64,000 bases of DNA from CAADGY01 sp900696665 (lineage in GTDB: Bacteria > Acidobacteriota > Terriglobia > Bryobacterales > Bryobacteraceae). Shown piece after piece: positions 16,674 through 24,919 of the stretch. The notes under the pieces were generated by a model. It ran no database searches and had not been told where the DNA came from. It worked only from the letters and a program-made list of their open reading frames with translations. How positions within the stretch are numbered: position 1 is the first letter of the stretch; every line of letters starts with the position of its first letter. Made by a program: the position numbers and the translations under genes. The stretch is taken from NCBI GenBank assembly GCA_035063885.1, contig JAPSFM010000003.1:91415-155414 (forward strand), read 5' to 3'.

Positions 16674-17917
16674 TTCTCGAACCTCAGAGCTTCGATGGGA
16701 TCCAACTGAGCCGCCCGCCGGGCGGGATAAATTCCGAAAAACATCCCGACAATCGCCGACAATCCGACACCCAGAAAAATCGAGGAAGCCGGCAATTCCA
16801 TAGGAACGGGTGTGAACCGGCGGACAGCGATCGCGCTGAACCAGGCCACCATCACACCGATGAACCCGCCCGCCGCTGACAGCATGGAAGACTCTACCAG
16901 GAACTGGTTCAAAATATCGCGGCGTCTGGCTCCGACGGACTTTCGAATGCCGATCTCGTGTGTTCGCTCGGTGACCACGGCCAGCATGATATTCATGATC
17001 ACCACGCCTCCAACCACCATGAACACGGAAACCACACCCACCGCCGTGGCCGCGATGGCTCCCGTCATGCGATCCCACATGTCGACGAGCGAATTGGAGG
17101 CCATGATGCCGAAGGTATCTTCCTCACCCGGCCGGAGATGACGAAACGCCCGCAGTAGCACTCGTACTTCGTCCTGTGCCTGTTCAAGATGATAGCGATC
17201 CAGCGCCAATCCGCTGAAGCTCACGCCGGAGCGTGAACCGTACATCTTGAAATACGTCTCGATGGGGATCATGACGAAGTTATCCTGGGACTGCCCGAAA
17301 ACACTGCCGCGGGATTTGCAGGTTCCGATGACCTCGAACGGCCGGCCCTCCACGTCGATAGTTTTGCCGATGGCGCCGGTGCCGGCAAAGAATTTCTCCG
17401 TGACGTCACTCCCGATTACGGCAACGGAAAGCCGTCTCCGGTTGTCGCTGTCGCTGAGAAACCGGCCTGTCTCCACCGGTACGTTCGAAATGACCCCGAC
17501 GCTCGGAGAGACACCCTCTAACTGTGCGCCGTCAATCTCGACACCCTTGCTGGTCACCGTGACCGCGCGGGAGGCATCCATTCCAATCTCGCGCGAGAGC
17601 GTAACCCGCTCTCGAAGGAACTCGAATTCTTCAGGCGTAAGTTGCGGATTTCGCTGATTGAGCTGCAACCATCTTTTCGGGTCCCGCTCACCCATCATTA
17701 CTACCCGGCGGACACGGTAGCCGTCCACTCCCATGTCGGATACCTGCGTGGCGATGTAGACATCCATGCCATGGATGATTCCCATTACGGCGATCAGCGT
17801 GGTCGTGGCAAGGATGATACCGAGCAAGGTAAGAAAACTACGCAATTTGCTGGAGCGGAGCGAAGCGGCCGCAACAAACACCGCTTCCATAAAGGAGGCG
17901 CTGGACTTCATTCGCAT
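16670..17917 (-). CDS. MacB/FtsX-type ABC transporter permease
   Basis: 415 residues, paralogous to the next gene: TM1 (SSKLRSFLTLLGIILATTTL), a periplasmic MacB_PCD domain, and the FtsX domain with MNIMLAVVTERTHEIGIRKS and VGARRRDILNQFLVESSML. The two paralogues would form a heterodimeric permease. The partner ATPase is missing on both sides: the upstream neighbour is a DUF4126 protein and the far end is the convergent PepSY pair. The start codon choice is reasonable but not supported by a strong ribosome-binding site; an in-frame alternative lies two codons in. Confidence 0.87.
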   Translation of the reverse strand: MRMKSSASFMEAVFVAAASLRSSKLRSFLTLLGIILATTTLIAVMGIIHGMDVYIATQVSDMGVDGYRVRRVVMMGERDPKRWLQLNQRNPQLTPEEFEFLRERVTLSREIGMDASRAVTVTSKGVEIDGAQLEGVSPSVGVISNVPVETGRFLSDSDNRRRLSVAVIGSDVTEKFFAGTGAIGKTIDVEGRPFEVIGTCKSRGSVFGQSQDNFVMIPIETYFKMYGSRSGVSFSGLALDRYHLEQAQDEVRVLLRAFRHLRPGEEDTFGIMASNSLVDMWDRMTGAIAATAVGVVSVFMVVGGVVIMNIMLAVVTERTHEIGIRKSVGARRRDILNQFLVESSMLSAAGGFIGVMVAWFSAIAVRRFTPVPMELPASSIFLGVGLSAIVGMFFGIYPARRAAQLDPIEALRFEK

Positions 17918-17983
17918 AGGAAGACGAAAGATTCGACCACTGTGTTCCTTACACTGTTCAATCTAACAAGCGCTTTCCATACG

Positions 17984-18466
17984 TCATAAAGGCTGGTTGT
18001 GATGAACGGCGGAAAGCCCGATGGCGATGGCGATTGCATCTTCAAGCAAGGCGACCACAAGATCCGGTACTTTCAACGCCTTGGCAGAACGGGTTCGCGC
18101 CTCATAGCCGCCCAGTGTGCCTGCGATCGCGCCTGCGAATCCCAATACGGCGCCGATGACGCCGGATTGTCCAATGCCCAGCGACAGCGCATAGCCGGAA
18201 AATGTGCCGAGCCCGAGACGGGCAATGAAACCCGGAGGAGCCTTGCGGCTGGGTGTCGACGGCAGCTTGTCCGCGATCAACTCAAGAACCGCCAGCAAGC
18301 TGACGATGTAAGGTGTCGCGGCATAGCCGAGGAACGCCAACGGTGTCTGCGAAAGGTCGATCCACCCCAGATGCGCGCCCCAACTGACGGCTGCCGGTGC
18401 GGTCATCGCCCGTAAACCGCTCACGCCACCGATCAGAAACGCATGAAGCAGCCCGGGAAGGGTCAC
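17984..18466 (-). CDS. DUF4126 family integral membrane protein
   Basis: 160 residues, almost entirely hydrophobic with four or five helices and small-residue repeats (GVSGLRAMTAPAAVSWGAHLG, GVIGAVLGFAGAIAGTLGGYEART). The SGLRAMTAPA segment and the closing LEDAIAIAIG are family-typical of DUF4126 proteins, whose function is unknown. It lies on the same strand as the MacB-type permeases, 66 bp upstream of them, and may share their transcript. Confidence 0.72.
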   Translation of the reverse strand: MTLPGLLHAFLIGGVSGLRAMTAPAAVSWGAHLGWIDLSQTPLAFLGYAATPYIVSLLAVLELIADKLPSTPSRKAPPGFIARLGLGTFSGYALSLGIGQSGVIGAVLGFAGAIAGTLGGYEARTRSAKALKVPDLVVALLEDAIAIAIGLSAVHHNQPL

Positions 18467-18502
18467 GAGAACAATGCTAGCACCGTTGGCGGAAAGACGG
18501 GG

Positions 18503-19198
18503 TCAAGCGGGGCGGACAAAGGTGCCGGGGCTGTTGTTTGTGGCCCGCCACCGCGGTGTGCGCTCGCTGCTCGCCTGGGCAAGGGCACGCCGTACACCGC
18601 CGGCGTCAAGGTCGGCGCCGTAAACTGGGGTTCCAGGCTGTTGGCGCCAGGACTCATCGATTCCGCCGGCATCAACGCCGTCAAACCCGAGTTCGCTCAA
18701 CAGCCGGATCACAATTTTTTTTGCCCGTTCGTCGTCGCCGGCTATGGGCAGGGCGAAGCGGCCTGGGCTGCCCGCCGGACGGCCATACTCCATCAGATGG
18801 CTGGCGTAGATGGTATTGAACGCCTTGACCACAGGCCGGCCGAGTTGCCGCTCAACCCAGCGGCTCTCCATCATTCCGTTTTCGATCTCTTCGATGCGGC
18901 CATCCCGTTCACGTGGGTAATAGTTACCGGTGTCCACCACCACGACCTCTTCCGGGACACCGGTAAACAGATCCTTTGGCAAATCCCGAATCTTCCCCTC
19001 GGGAATCGTTACGACAACCACTTCGCCGGTGCGGGCGGCTTCGGAAACGGTGACCGCCTTCGCACCAGTCTCGCTTGCCAGAGCGGCGAGCGTTTCGGGC
19101 CCTCGCGAGTTGGCTACAAATACCTCGTGTCCCAAGGAGGCCAGCCGGCGTGTGAGTGTGCCGCCGATCTGTCCCGCGCCAATGATGCCAATCTTCAT
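18503..19198 (-). CDS. NADP/F420-type oxidoreductase (Rossmann reductase)
   Basis: 231 residues. It opens with a classic Rossmann glycine motif (KIGIIGAGQIGGTLTRRL) and a strand ending in NSRG, where the Ser-Arg after the second strand favours NADPH. The rest (GKIRDLPKDLF, VVVDTGNYYPRERDG, VVKAFNTIYASHL) matches the pfam F420_oxidored family, as in NADPH:F420 reductases and MetQ/STEAP-like reductases. The natural electron partner is unknown. Start chosen at the ATG at 19198, which has AGAGGAG 5 bases upstream; a GTG two codons earlier would overlap that site. Confidence 0.85.
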   Translation of the reverse strand: MKIGIIGAGQIGGTLTRRLASLGHEVFVANSRGPETLAALASETGAKAVTVSEAARTGEVVVVTIPEGKIRDLPKDLFTGVPEEVVVVDTGNYYPRERDGRIEEIENGMMESRWVERQLGRPVVKAFNTIYASHLMEYGRPAGSPGRFALPIAGDDERAKKIVIRLLSELGFDGVDAGGIDESWRQQPGTPVYGADLDAGGVRRALAQASSERTPRWRATNNSPGTFVRPA

Positions 19199-19347
19199 AT
19201 CCACTCCTCTATATGTGCTTTTTATTAAGATGCGGGAAGCGCGGATGTGTTGCTATTTTCCGCGCCGCTCCCGCGCCGGAGGCGAAACGAAAACGGCCTG
19301 CGGCCGTCGCACTATACGAACAGACATCCAGGGGGGAAACCGGAACC

Positions 19348-20736
19348 ATGATGCGTAGCATAAAGCTTATGTCCTCTCTCGGGGCGCTTTGGCTTCTACC
19401 CGCCGCACACGCCCAAACCATCGCGTTCGAGAACGTCAACATCGTTCCAATGGACCGCGAGCACGCCATCGAAAACCAGACCGCGATTATCCGCGACGGC
19501 CGCATCGCACAGATTGGACCGGCCAACCGCGTCAAAGCTCCGGAAGACGCCGAACGCATCAACGCGTCCGGCAAGTACCTAATGCCCGGCCTTGCGGAAA
19601 TGCACGGGCATCTGCCTTCCCCTGACGCGCCAAAGAGTCTTGTAGAGCACTTCCTCTTTCTCTACATTGCCAATGGCGTGACCACCGTCCGGGGAATGCA
19701 GGGCAACCCCGTTGCCCTGCAGATCCGTGAGGATGTGAATGCCGGCAAACTGCCCGGACCACGGCTTTACGTCGCCGGTCCGCCGTTTGGCGGCAATGTC
19801 CGGACGCCGGAGATGGCCGAAAAGATGGTCCGCGAGCAGAAGGCCGCCGGCTACGATCTGCTGAAGATCTCCGAGGGAATGGGTCCGGAAGCCTACGACG
19901 CCGTGGTCCGCACAGCACGGGAACTCCGGATCGACTTCGCCGGACACGTGCCGAACGGCGTGGGTGTACGGCGGGTCATTCAGGCGCGCCAGCGCAGCAT
20001 CGACCATCTCGATAATTACATCGAGGGGCTCGAACCCGAAACATCGCCGCTTCGCTCGTCGGATGCGAGGGTACGAGCTCGCGACCTGCCCTTTCACGTA
20101 GACGAAGGTAAGATTGGGGAACTTGTCCGGCTCACACGCGACGCCGGGGTCTGGAATATACCTACGATGGCGTGTTGGGAAAACTTCTATAGCGCCGATG
20201 ACGGTGAGAAATTGCGCTCTTCCATACCGGAGGTGCGCTACATGCCTCGCTCCGCCGTTGACAACTGGGTGAAAGGGAAGAACTCGCTATTGCGCCCGGA
20301 TGGCGGCCCGTTTCTGGGCTTCCTGGTTGGCGGCAAAACCGGTCCGCGGGTAATGGATCTTCGCCGGAAAATTCTGCGGGCGCTGCATGAAGTGGGGGCA
20401 AAGATCGCGCTGGGCACGGATTCGCCGCAAATTTTCAGCGTGCCCGGATTCTCGATTCACCGTGAGATGTCGTTAATGGCGCAGTGCGGAATGAAGCCCT
20501 TCGATGTTCTGCGGACCGGCACACGCAACGTGGCGGAGTATTTCGGAACACTGGAAGAAACCGGCACGGTTGAACAAGGCAAGCGCGCCGACCTCATCCT
20601 GCTCGAGGCCAATCCACTGGAAGACGTGGCGAACGTTCGCCGCCGGGCCGGCGTGGTGGTCAACGGGCGCTGGATGGCGGAGTCTGAAATTCAGAAGCGT
20701 CTGTCGGAGCTTGCCGCCGCCGCGGAGAAGATGTAG
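19348..20736 (+). CDS. Secreted amidohydrolase family metal-dependent hydrolase
   Basis: 462 residues with a signal peptide (MMRSIKLMSSLGALWLLPAAHAQ). The amidohydrolase core shows AEMHGHLPSPD (the HxH metal pair, His86 and His88), a lysine-bearing segment (GYDLLKISEGM, candidate carbamylated Lys), FAGHVPNGVG and SIDHLDN (further metal histidines), and ALGTDSPQIF (the catalytic Asp). The small beta domain wraps N and C termini (TIAFENVNIVPMD ... GKRADLILLEANPL). Related secreted enzymes are imidazolonepropionase-like prolidases and dipeptidases, but the substrate is not predictable. The upstream part of the frame to 19213 is untranslated leader. Confidence 0.87.
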   Translation: MMRSIKLMSSLGALWLLPAAHAQTIAFENVNIVPMDREHAIENQTAIIRDGRIAQIGPANRVKAPEDAERINASGKYLMPGLAEMHGHLPSPDAPKSLVEHFLFLYIANGVTTVRGMQGNPVALQIREDVNAGKLPGPRLYVAGPPFGGNVRTPEMAEKMVREQKAAGYDLLKISEGMGPEAYDAVVRTARELRIDFAGHVPNGVGVRRVIQARQRSIDHLDNYIEGLEPETSPLRSSDARVRARDLPFHVDEGKIGELVRLTRDAGVWNIPTMACWENFYSADDGEKLRSSIPEVRYMPRSAVDNWVKGKNSLLRPDGGPFLGFLVGGKTGPRVMDLRRKILRALHEVGAKIALGTDSPQIFSVPGFSIHREMSLMAQCGMKPFDVLRTGTRNVAEYFGTLEETGTVEQGKRADLILLEANPLEDVANVRRRAGVVVNGRWMAESEIQKRLSELAAAAEKM

Positions 20737-20747
20737 CACCAACTGGA

Positions 20748-21725
20748 CTACAGTGGCACCGCGTTGCGCTCGACATAAGCGTCCACGTCGGATTCATCCG
20801 GTCCGATGTAGTGGAAATATTCGGCGTATTCAAGGCCGTGTGCCTGCCCGCGCACACGGTCCCGCGCCAATGCGAAGTGCCGCGTGTACTCACGATTGGC
20901 TGTCTCATCATCGTTGCCAAGCAGCGGAAGCTTCTTCTTTTGTTGGGCCAGGCGCTGCCGCAAACGCGCGCCTGTATTGCCGGAGGGCCCCTGTGTCACG
21001 TTTGCCATGTTGGCGAAAATCTTGCCATCCATGAACGCGGAGGTATCCACAACACGGTTGACCAGTTGCGGGCCGCGCGCGAAATAGTACCGTTCCTTCA
21101 CCGAGTGGGGTTTGAGGCCGGCCAGAAAGTGCTCGGGATAATCCCACCGTGTCCCGGCAATGGCCGCCGCCCACTCTACAGCCCGGGCCGTCACATAGTG
21201 GTCGGGATTGCGCTCATAAAGCGCTGAAGGGTCGTAGACCATGACAGTGTCCACTTTGAGGGCGCGGAACAGGAACACGAATCGCGCGCGCATTTCGATC
21301 ACCGGCATCGCGTCCATGTTGTGATTCGGGTAGTTCAGAAAAATCGAATCTTTACAGCCAAGGCGTTTGGCGACCTCGTTTGTGTCCTGCTCGTTTTTCA
21401 GCACAATTTCTCCATAGGTAGCCCCCGTGCCTGCCATCGAGTCATCCGTCACGGTAATGAGGTAGCCCGTGTAGCCTTCATCGATCAGCTTTAGAACCGT
21501 ACCCCCGGCGAAGATCGGGATATCGTCGCAATGCGGTTGAATAGCAGCCAGCACCTTGCCGTGATGCGGCTTGCCGGCCTGCCGCCGTTCCACGGTAGTC
21601 TGAACCTGGTACGAAGTGCTGCCGGTTCCACCGCCTTGTACCTCTCGCGGGGTGGGCGGGGCTTGGGTGCTTGCGGGTATTGGTGCAGCGAGCAGAGATG
21701 CTTCTAGAAAACGTCTTCTTTCCAC
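20748..21725 (-). CDS. Exported PIG-L (LmbE) family deacetylase
   Basis: 325 residues. N-terminal leader MERRRFLEASLLAAPIP is Tat-like. The PIG-L zinc motif appears as PHCDDIPIFAGG (H65, D67, D68), with Cys replacing the usual Pro of PHPDD; a later His near HYVTARAVEWAA completes the usual site. Family members de-N-acetylate GlcNAc-type substrates such as GlcNAc-PI, mycothiol precursors or chitobiose. The start is a GTG preceded by AGGAGG. It converges on the amidohydrolase (11 bp gap) and diverges from the exported RidA gene. Confidence 0.85.
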   Translation of the reverse strand: MERRRFLEASLLAAPIPASTQAPPTPREVQGGGTGSTSYQVQTTVERRQAGKPHHGKVLAAIQPHCDDIPIFAGGTVLKLIDEGYTGYLITVTDDSMAGTGATYGEIVLKNEQDTNEVAKRLGCKDSIFLNYPNHNMDAMPVIEMRARFVFLFRALKVDTVMVYDPSALYERNPDHYVTARAVEWAAAIAGTRWDYPEHFLAGLKPHSVKERYYFARGPQLVNRVVDTSAFMDGKIFANMANVTQGPSGNTGARLRQRLAQQKKKLPLLGNDDETANREYTRHFALARDRVRGQAHGLEYAEYFHYIGPDESDVDAYVERNAVPL

Positions 21726-21820
21726 ACTTCCTCCTGAGTTGGTTTTTCTATGGTATCCGCGATTCGATTTTCGTCAATGGGAGTTGCGCAAAATGATGCG
21801 CGGCGGTATAGGATAGACCA

Positions 21821-22273
21821 ATGAAACAAAGAGGGAACAAGCGCCGGGCCATGTTACGGGCCATCCTGGCCGGAGGTGCGGGAGCGGGACTGTTGCAGGC
21901 CCAAGCCGGTTCCGCGTGGAGCCCAAAGAAGCAATCTGCCAGGGGACCGATCCGTTCGGGACATCTGCTGTTTTTGAGCGGTATTGGCGGCTGGTATCCC
22001 GAGAGGCGGCCGAAAGCGGGCGACATCCGCGAGCAGACCGCCGACGCACTCACCATTATGAAAACCTCGCTCGAAAAGGCCGGATCTTCGATGGAGAACG
22101 TACTTAAAGTGCAGGTGGCGCTTGTCGATCCGGAAAAAAATTGGGAGCCGATGAACGAGGTCTACAACACGTTCTTCGTGAAAGATCGGCCCGCGCGGTC
22201 GTATTTCGGCAGCACGGGATTTCGCAGGCCGGGCCAATTGCTGCAAATCGACTGCATTGCATACGTGGACTGA
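21821..22273 (+). CDS. RidA/YjgF-family protein with an export leader
   Basis: 150 residues. Residues about 40-150 are the RidA fold: RSGHLLFLSGIGG, EQTADALTIMKTSLEKAGSS, NVLKVQVALVDPE, and RPARSYFGSTGF, whose Arg corresponds to the deaminase-site arginine. RidA hydrolyses reactive 2-aminoacrylate and other enamines made by PLP enzymes. The unusual part is residues 1-35 (KRRAMLRAILAGGAGAGLLQAQA), which looks like a Tat-type leader, whereas RidA proteins are normally cytoplasmic. The gene directly precedes a PLP enzyme with a similar leader. A weak promoter (TTGCGC, 17 bases, TATAGG at 21807-21812) would place transcription near the ATG. Confidence 0.87.
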   Translation: MKQRGNKRRAMLRAILAGGAGAGLLQAQAGSAWSPKKQSARGPIRSGHLLFLSGIGGWYPERRPKAGDIREQTADALTIMKTSLEKAGSSMENVLKVQVALVDPEKNWEPMNEVYNTFFVKDRPARSYFGSTGFRRPGQLLQIDCIAYVD

Positions 22274-22292
22274 GGAAAAGGAGGGTGCCGTT

Positions 22293-23819
22293 ATGAAAGG
22301 CCGGGCGTGGAGCCGCAGGGATACCTTTCGTCTGAGCGGGGGCGTGGCGGGGCTCATGGCCACGCGCAAACCGGCGCGGGCGAAGAGCATGTCGAATATC
22401 TACACCAGAATCGGTGTGAAGCCGTTCATCAACCTCACGGCGACTTATACCATTAACGGTGGTGCGCTGACGCTTCCCGAGGTGAAGCGCGCAATGGACG
22501 AGGCGTCGCGCTATTCCGTGAATCTCGACGAACTGATGGAGAAAGTGGGGGCGCGGTTGGCGGAACTGCTGGGTGCCGAAGCGGCCATTGTCACCTCCGG
22601 ATGTGCCGCCGCGCTGGCGCACTCCACAGCCGCCGCGATTGCCGGCGCCGATCCTGAAAAGATGCAGCGGCTGCCGCATCTCGACGGTATGCGCGACCAG
22701 GTGATCATGCCGAAGCAATCGAGAAACGCCTACGATCATGCGTTTCGCAGTCCCGGAGCAACCATTATCGAGATCGATAGGGCGGAGGAATTCCACAACG
22801 CGCTAAGCGATCGGGTGGCGCTGGTAGCCGTGCTGGGCACGGGAGAGCCGAAGGGCCGTATCCGACTGGAGGAAATGGTTGCAGCGGCGCACAAGCGCGG
22901 CATACCGGTTATCGTGGATGCCGCAGCCGAGCTACCGTTCACTCCTAATCCCTATCTGAGCCGGGGAGCGGACCTGGTGGCATACAGCGGCGGCAAATTC
23001 CTGCGTGGGCCCCAATGCGCCGGTATTCTGCTCGGACGCAAAGACCTGGTGCAGGCGGCTTGGCTGAACAGCTCTCCCCATCACGCTTTCGGCAGGTCCA
23101 TGAAAGTGGGCAAGGAAGAGATCATGGGCATGCTCGCCGCCATTGAGGTTTGGAAGAACAGCTACGATCTCAAAGCCGAATACCGGGAGTGGGAAAGCTG
23201 GTTCCAGGATATCGCCGCCGCGGTCACGAAGGTGAGTGGAGTAAGCACCCGTGTTCTGCCTCCCGCCGGGGCGAGTCCGTTTCCGGTGATGGAGGTCTCC
23301 TGGGATCCCGCGCGCGTCGGGCTTACTGCCGGAGAAGTCGGACAGCAGTTGCTCGACGGCGAGCCCCGGATCATGTCGCATGCGGAGGGCGAAGGGCACT
23401 CGTTTATCATCCGGCCTGTGGCAATCCAGAGGGGCGACCACAAGGCTGTGGCGGCCCGGCTAGCGGAGATTCTGCGGCAGGCTCCGCCGGGGCGCGCCGC
23501 TGGCGCTGTGTCCACCCCTGCAAGGGATATTTCCGGGAACTGGCGTGTAACAGTCGAATTCGTCCGCGGCTCTGCGGAACACCATCTGGAGCTTTCCGCG
23601 GATGGCGCCTCCGTCGCGGGCACGCATCGTGCAACGTCTCTCACCGGAAGCGTGCGGGGGATGGTGGACGGCTCCAATGTACGGCTTCGCAGCGCGCTGC
23701 CATGCGAAGGCACACGGCTGACCTACGAGTTCACCGGCAAGGTGGAGGGCGAGCATATGTCGGGCGAGGTTGGCCTCGGCGAGTACGGCCGCGCCCGGTG
23801 GTCTGCTGTCAGGGTGTGA
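22293..23819 (+). CDS. SelA/DgaE-like PLP-dependent enzyme with leader and C-terminal beta domain
   Basis: 508 residues. A leader with SRRDTFRLSGGVAGL (Tat-type) is followed by a fold-type-I PLP domain of the SelA-like group: PFINLTATYTINGGALT, AAIVTSGCAAALAHS (cofactor phosphate loop), IPVIVDAAAEL (Asp209) and YSGGKFLRGPQ with the Schiff-base Lys235. Relatives include L-seryl-tRNA(Sec) selenium transferase and D-glucosaminate-6-phosphate ammonia-lyase; a lyase or ammonia-lyase role is likelier than selenium transfer. Residues about 420-508 are extra, a beta-rich domain (SGNWRVTVEF, HHLELSADGASVAGTH, LTYEFTGKVEGEHMSGEVG). AAGGAGGG precedes the ATG at 22293. It lies 19 bp downstream of the exported RidA gene. 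Confidence 0.83.
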   Translation: MKGRAWSRRDTFRLSGGVAGLMATRKPARAKSMSNIYTRIGVKPFINLTATYTINGGALTLPEVKRAMDEASRYSVNLDELMEKVGARLAELLGAEAAIVTSGCAAALAHSTAAAIAGADPEKMQRLPHLDGMRDQVIMPKQSRNAYDHAFRSPGATIIEIDRAEEFHNALSDRVALVAVLGTGEPKGRIRLEEMVAAAHKRGIPVIVDAAAELPFTPNPYLSRGADLVAYSGGKFLRGPQCAGILLGRKDLVQAAWLNSSPHHAFGRSMKVGKEEIMGMLAAIEVWKNSYDLKAEYREWESWFQDIAAAVTKVSGVSTRVLPPAGASPFPVMEVSWDPARVGLTAGEVGQQLLDGEPRIMSHAEGEGHSFIIRPVAIQRGDHKAVAARLAEILRQAPPGRAAGAVSTPARDISGNWRVTVEFVRGSAEHHLELSADGASVAGTHRATSLTGSVRGMVDGSNVRLRSALPCEGTRLTYEFTGKVEGEHMSGEVGLGEYGRARWSAVRV

Positions 23820-23828
23820 AACGGCGCT

Positions 23829-24869
23829 TCACGAGACGCGGCGCAGCTTGGTGACGCGTCCCACTTCCACCCATTCCACGACAAAGATGTTGCCATCATG
23901 ATCGAAACAGGCACCGTGCGGGCAGATGAATTTTCCTGGAACAAACTGATCGCGAGGTCGTTTCCGCAACTCGCTCCAGTTGCTTGACGAATCCTCGCCC
24001 AGGTGTGTGAGTACGCGATTGTTGCGGTCCATCAGCGTGACGCGCGCACCCAGGTCGGGAATGACCAGCATGCCTTGACGTTCATCGAAATGGCAGGGCA
24101 AGTTCACACCGGTCTCAAACCGCACGTGCTGTCCGGTGAGCGTGAGATATTGCAGACGCCTGTTGGTGCGGTCGGCGACGAGCAGCAACGGCTCTGGCCC
24201 GCGCATGTCCACCATCAGTCCGTGCGGGCAGTTCAGCTTGCCGGGCCCGGAGCCTTTGCCTCCGAACGTGCGGATGAACCCGCCTCTGCTGTTGTACTGG
24301 TTGATGTAGCTCGAACCGTAGCCGTCGCCGACATAGATATCGCCATTCGGAGCGATGGCCAGGTTTGTGGGACTGTATTTGACCGGCTTTCCCTCGGCAT
24401 CCGGCCTGTAGGCATCCGATTCCTTCGGATAGCCGAGGGTGAATACCTCCTCGCCATCGAGCGTGGTCTTCACTACAATGCCGCGGCGGGTGTCGCACAA
24501 ATAGAGGAATTCCGTGCCGCCTTCTTTGCGAATATGGAGCCCGTGCGCGCCGCCTTTGAACTCTTTCCCCCAGGACTTGACGAATTTCCCTTTGTCGTCA
24601 AAAACCACCATCGTGTCGTGGCTTTCGCTCGTATCGTTCACCGTGTGATGGACGTAGATGCGGCCCTGGGAGTCCTGGCAGACTCCATGTGTGTTCCCGT
24701 AGCGGATGTTGGCCGGCAACTCGCCCCAGTCATGGATCACTTCATAACGATATTCCCCGGATCCGGTAATCGGCCTTTTCCCACCAGAGTTTTTTTGAGC
24801 CATAATTGCCGGCGCCGAACCCAGAACGGCAGCGCTGCCGCGCAGAAATCCTCTCCGACTGTAACGCAT
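23829..24869 (-). CDS. Tat-exported NHL/SMP-30-like beta-propeller protein
   Basis: 346 residues. Leader SRRGFLRGSAAVLGSAPAIMA is a clear Tat signal. Six blades follow with repeated GxLxVxD/GDIYVGDG-type turns (RIYVHHTVND, NGDIYVGDGYGSSYINQY, LLLVADRTNRRLQYLTLTG, GNIFVVEWVEVGRVTKL). Such six-bladed propellers can be lactonases, peptidylglycine lyase domains or ligand binders; no catalytic set is evident here. It follows the beta-helix gene by 50 bp and is the last gene of a sulfatase / beta-helix / propeller operon, which suggests a polysaccharide-related role. Confidence 0.82.
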   Translation of the reverse strand: MRYSRRGFLRGSAAVLGSAPAIMAQKNSGGKRPITGSGEYRYEVIHDWGELPANIRYGNTHGVCQDSQGRIYVHHTVNDTSESHDTMVVFDDKGKFVKSWGKEFKGGAHGLHIRKEGGTEFLYLCDTRRGIVVKTTLDGEEVFTLGYPKESDAYRPDAEGKPVKYSPTNLAIAPNGDIYVGDGYGSSYINQYNSRGGFIRTFGGKGSGPGKLNCPHGLMVDMRGPEPLLLVADRTNRRLQYLTLTGQHVRFETGVNLPCHFDERQGMLVIPDLGARVTLMDRNNRVLTHLGEDSSSNWSELRKRPRDQFVPGKFICPHGACFDHDGNIFVVEWVEVGRVTKLRRVS

Positions 24870-24919
24870 GAACCAGCCCTCCAGCTTTCTTCAGAGTGTC
24901 TCCCACCCTGGGCCGTGCG

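Noticed and set aside
16674..17078. An upstream extension of the first permease frame
   Set aside because: It overlaps the second permease gene in another frame; the ATGA overlap at 16670 marks the true start.
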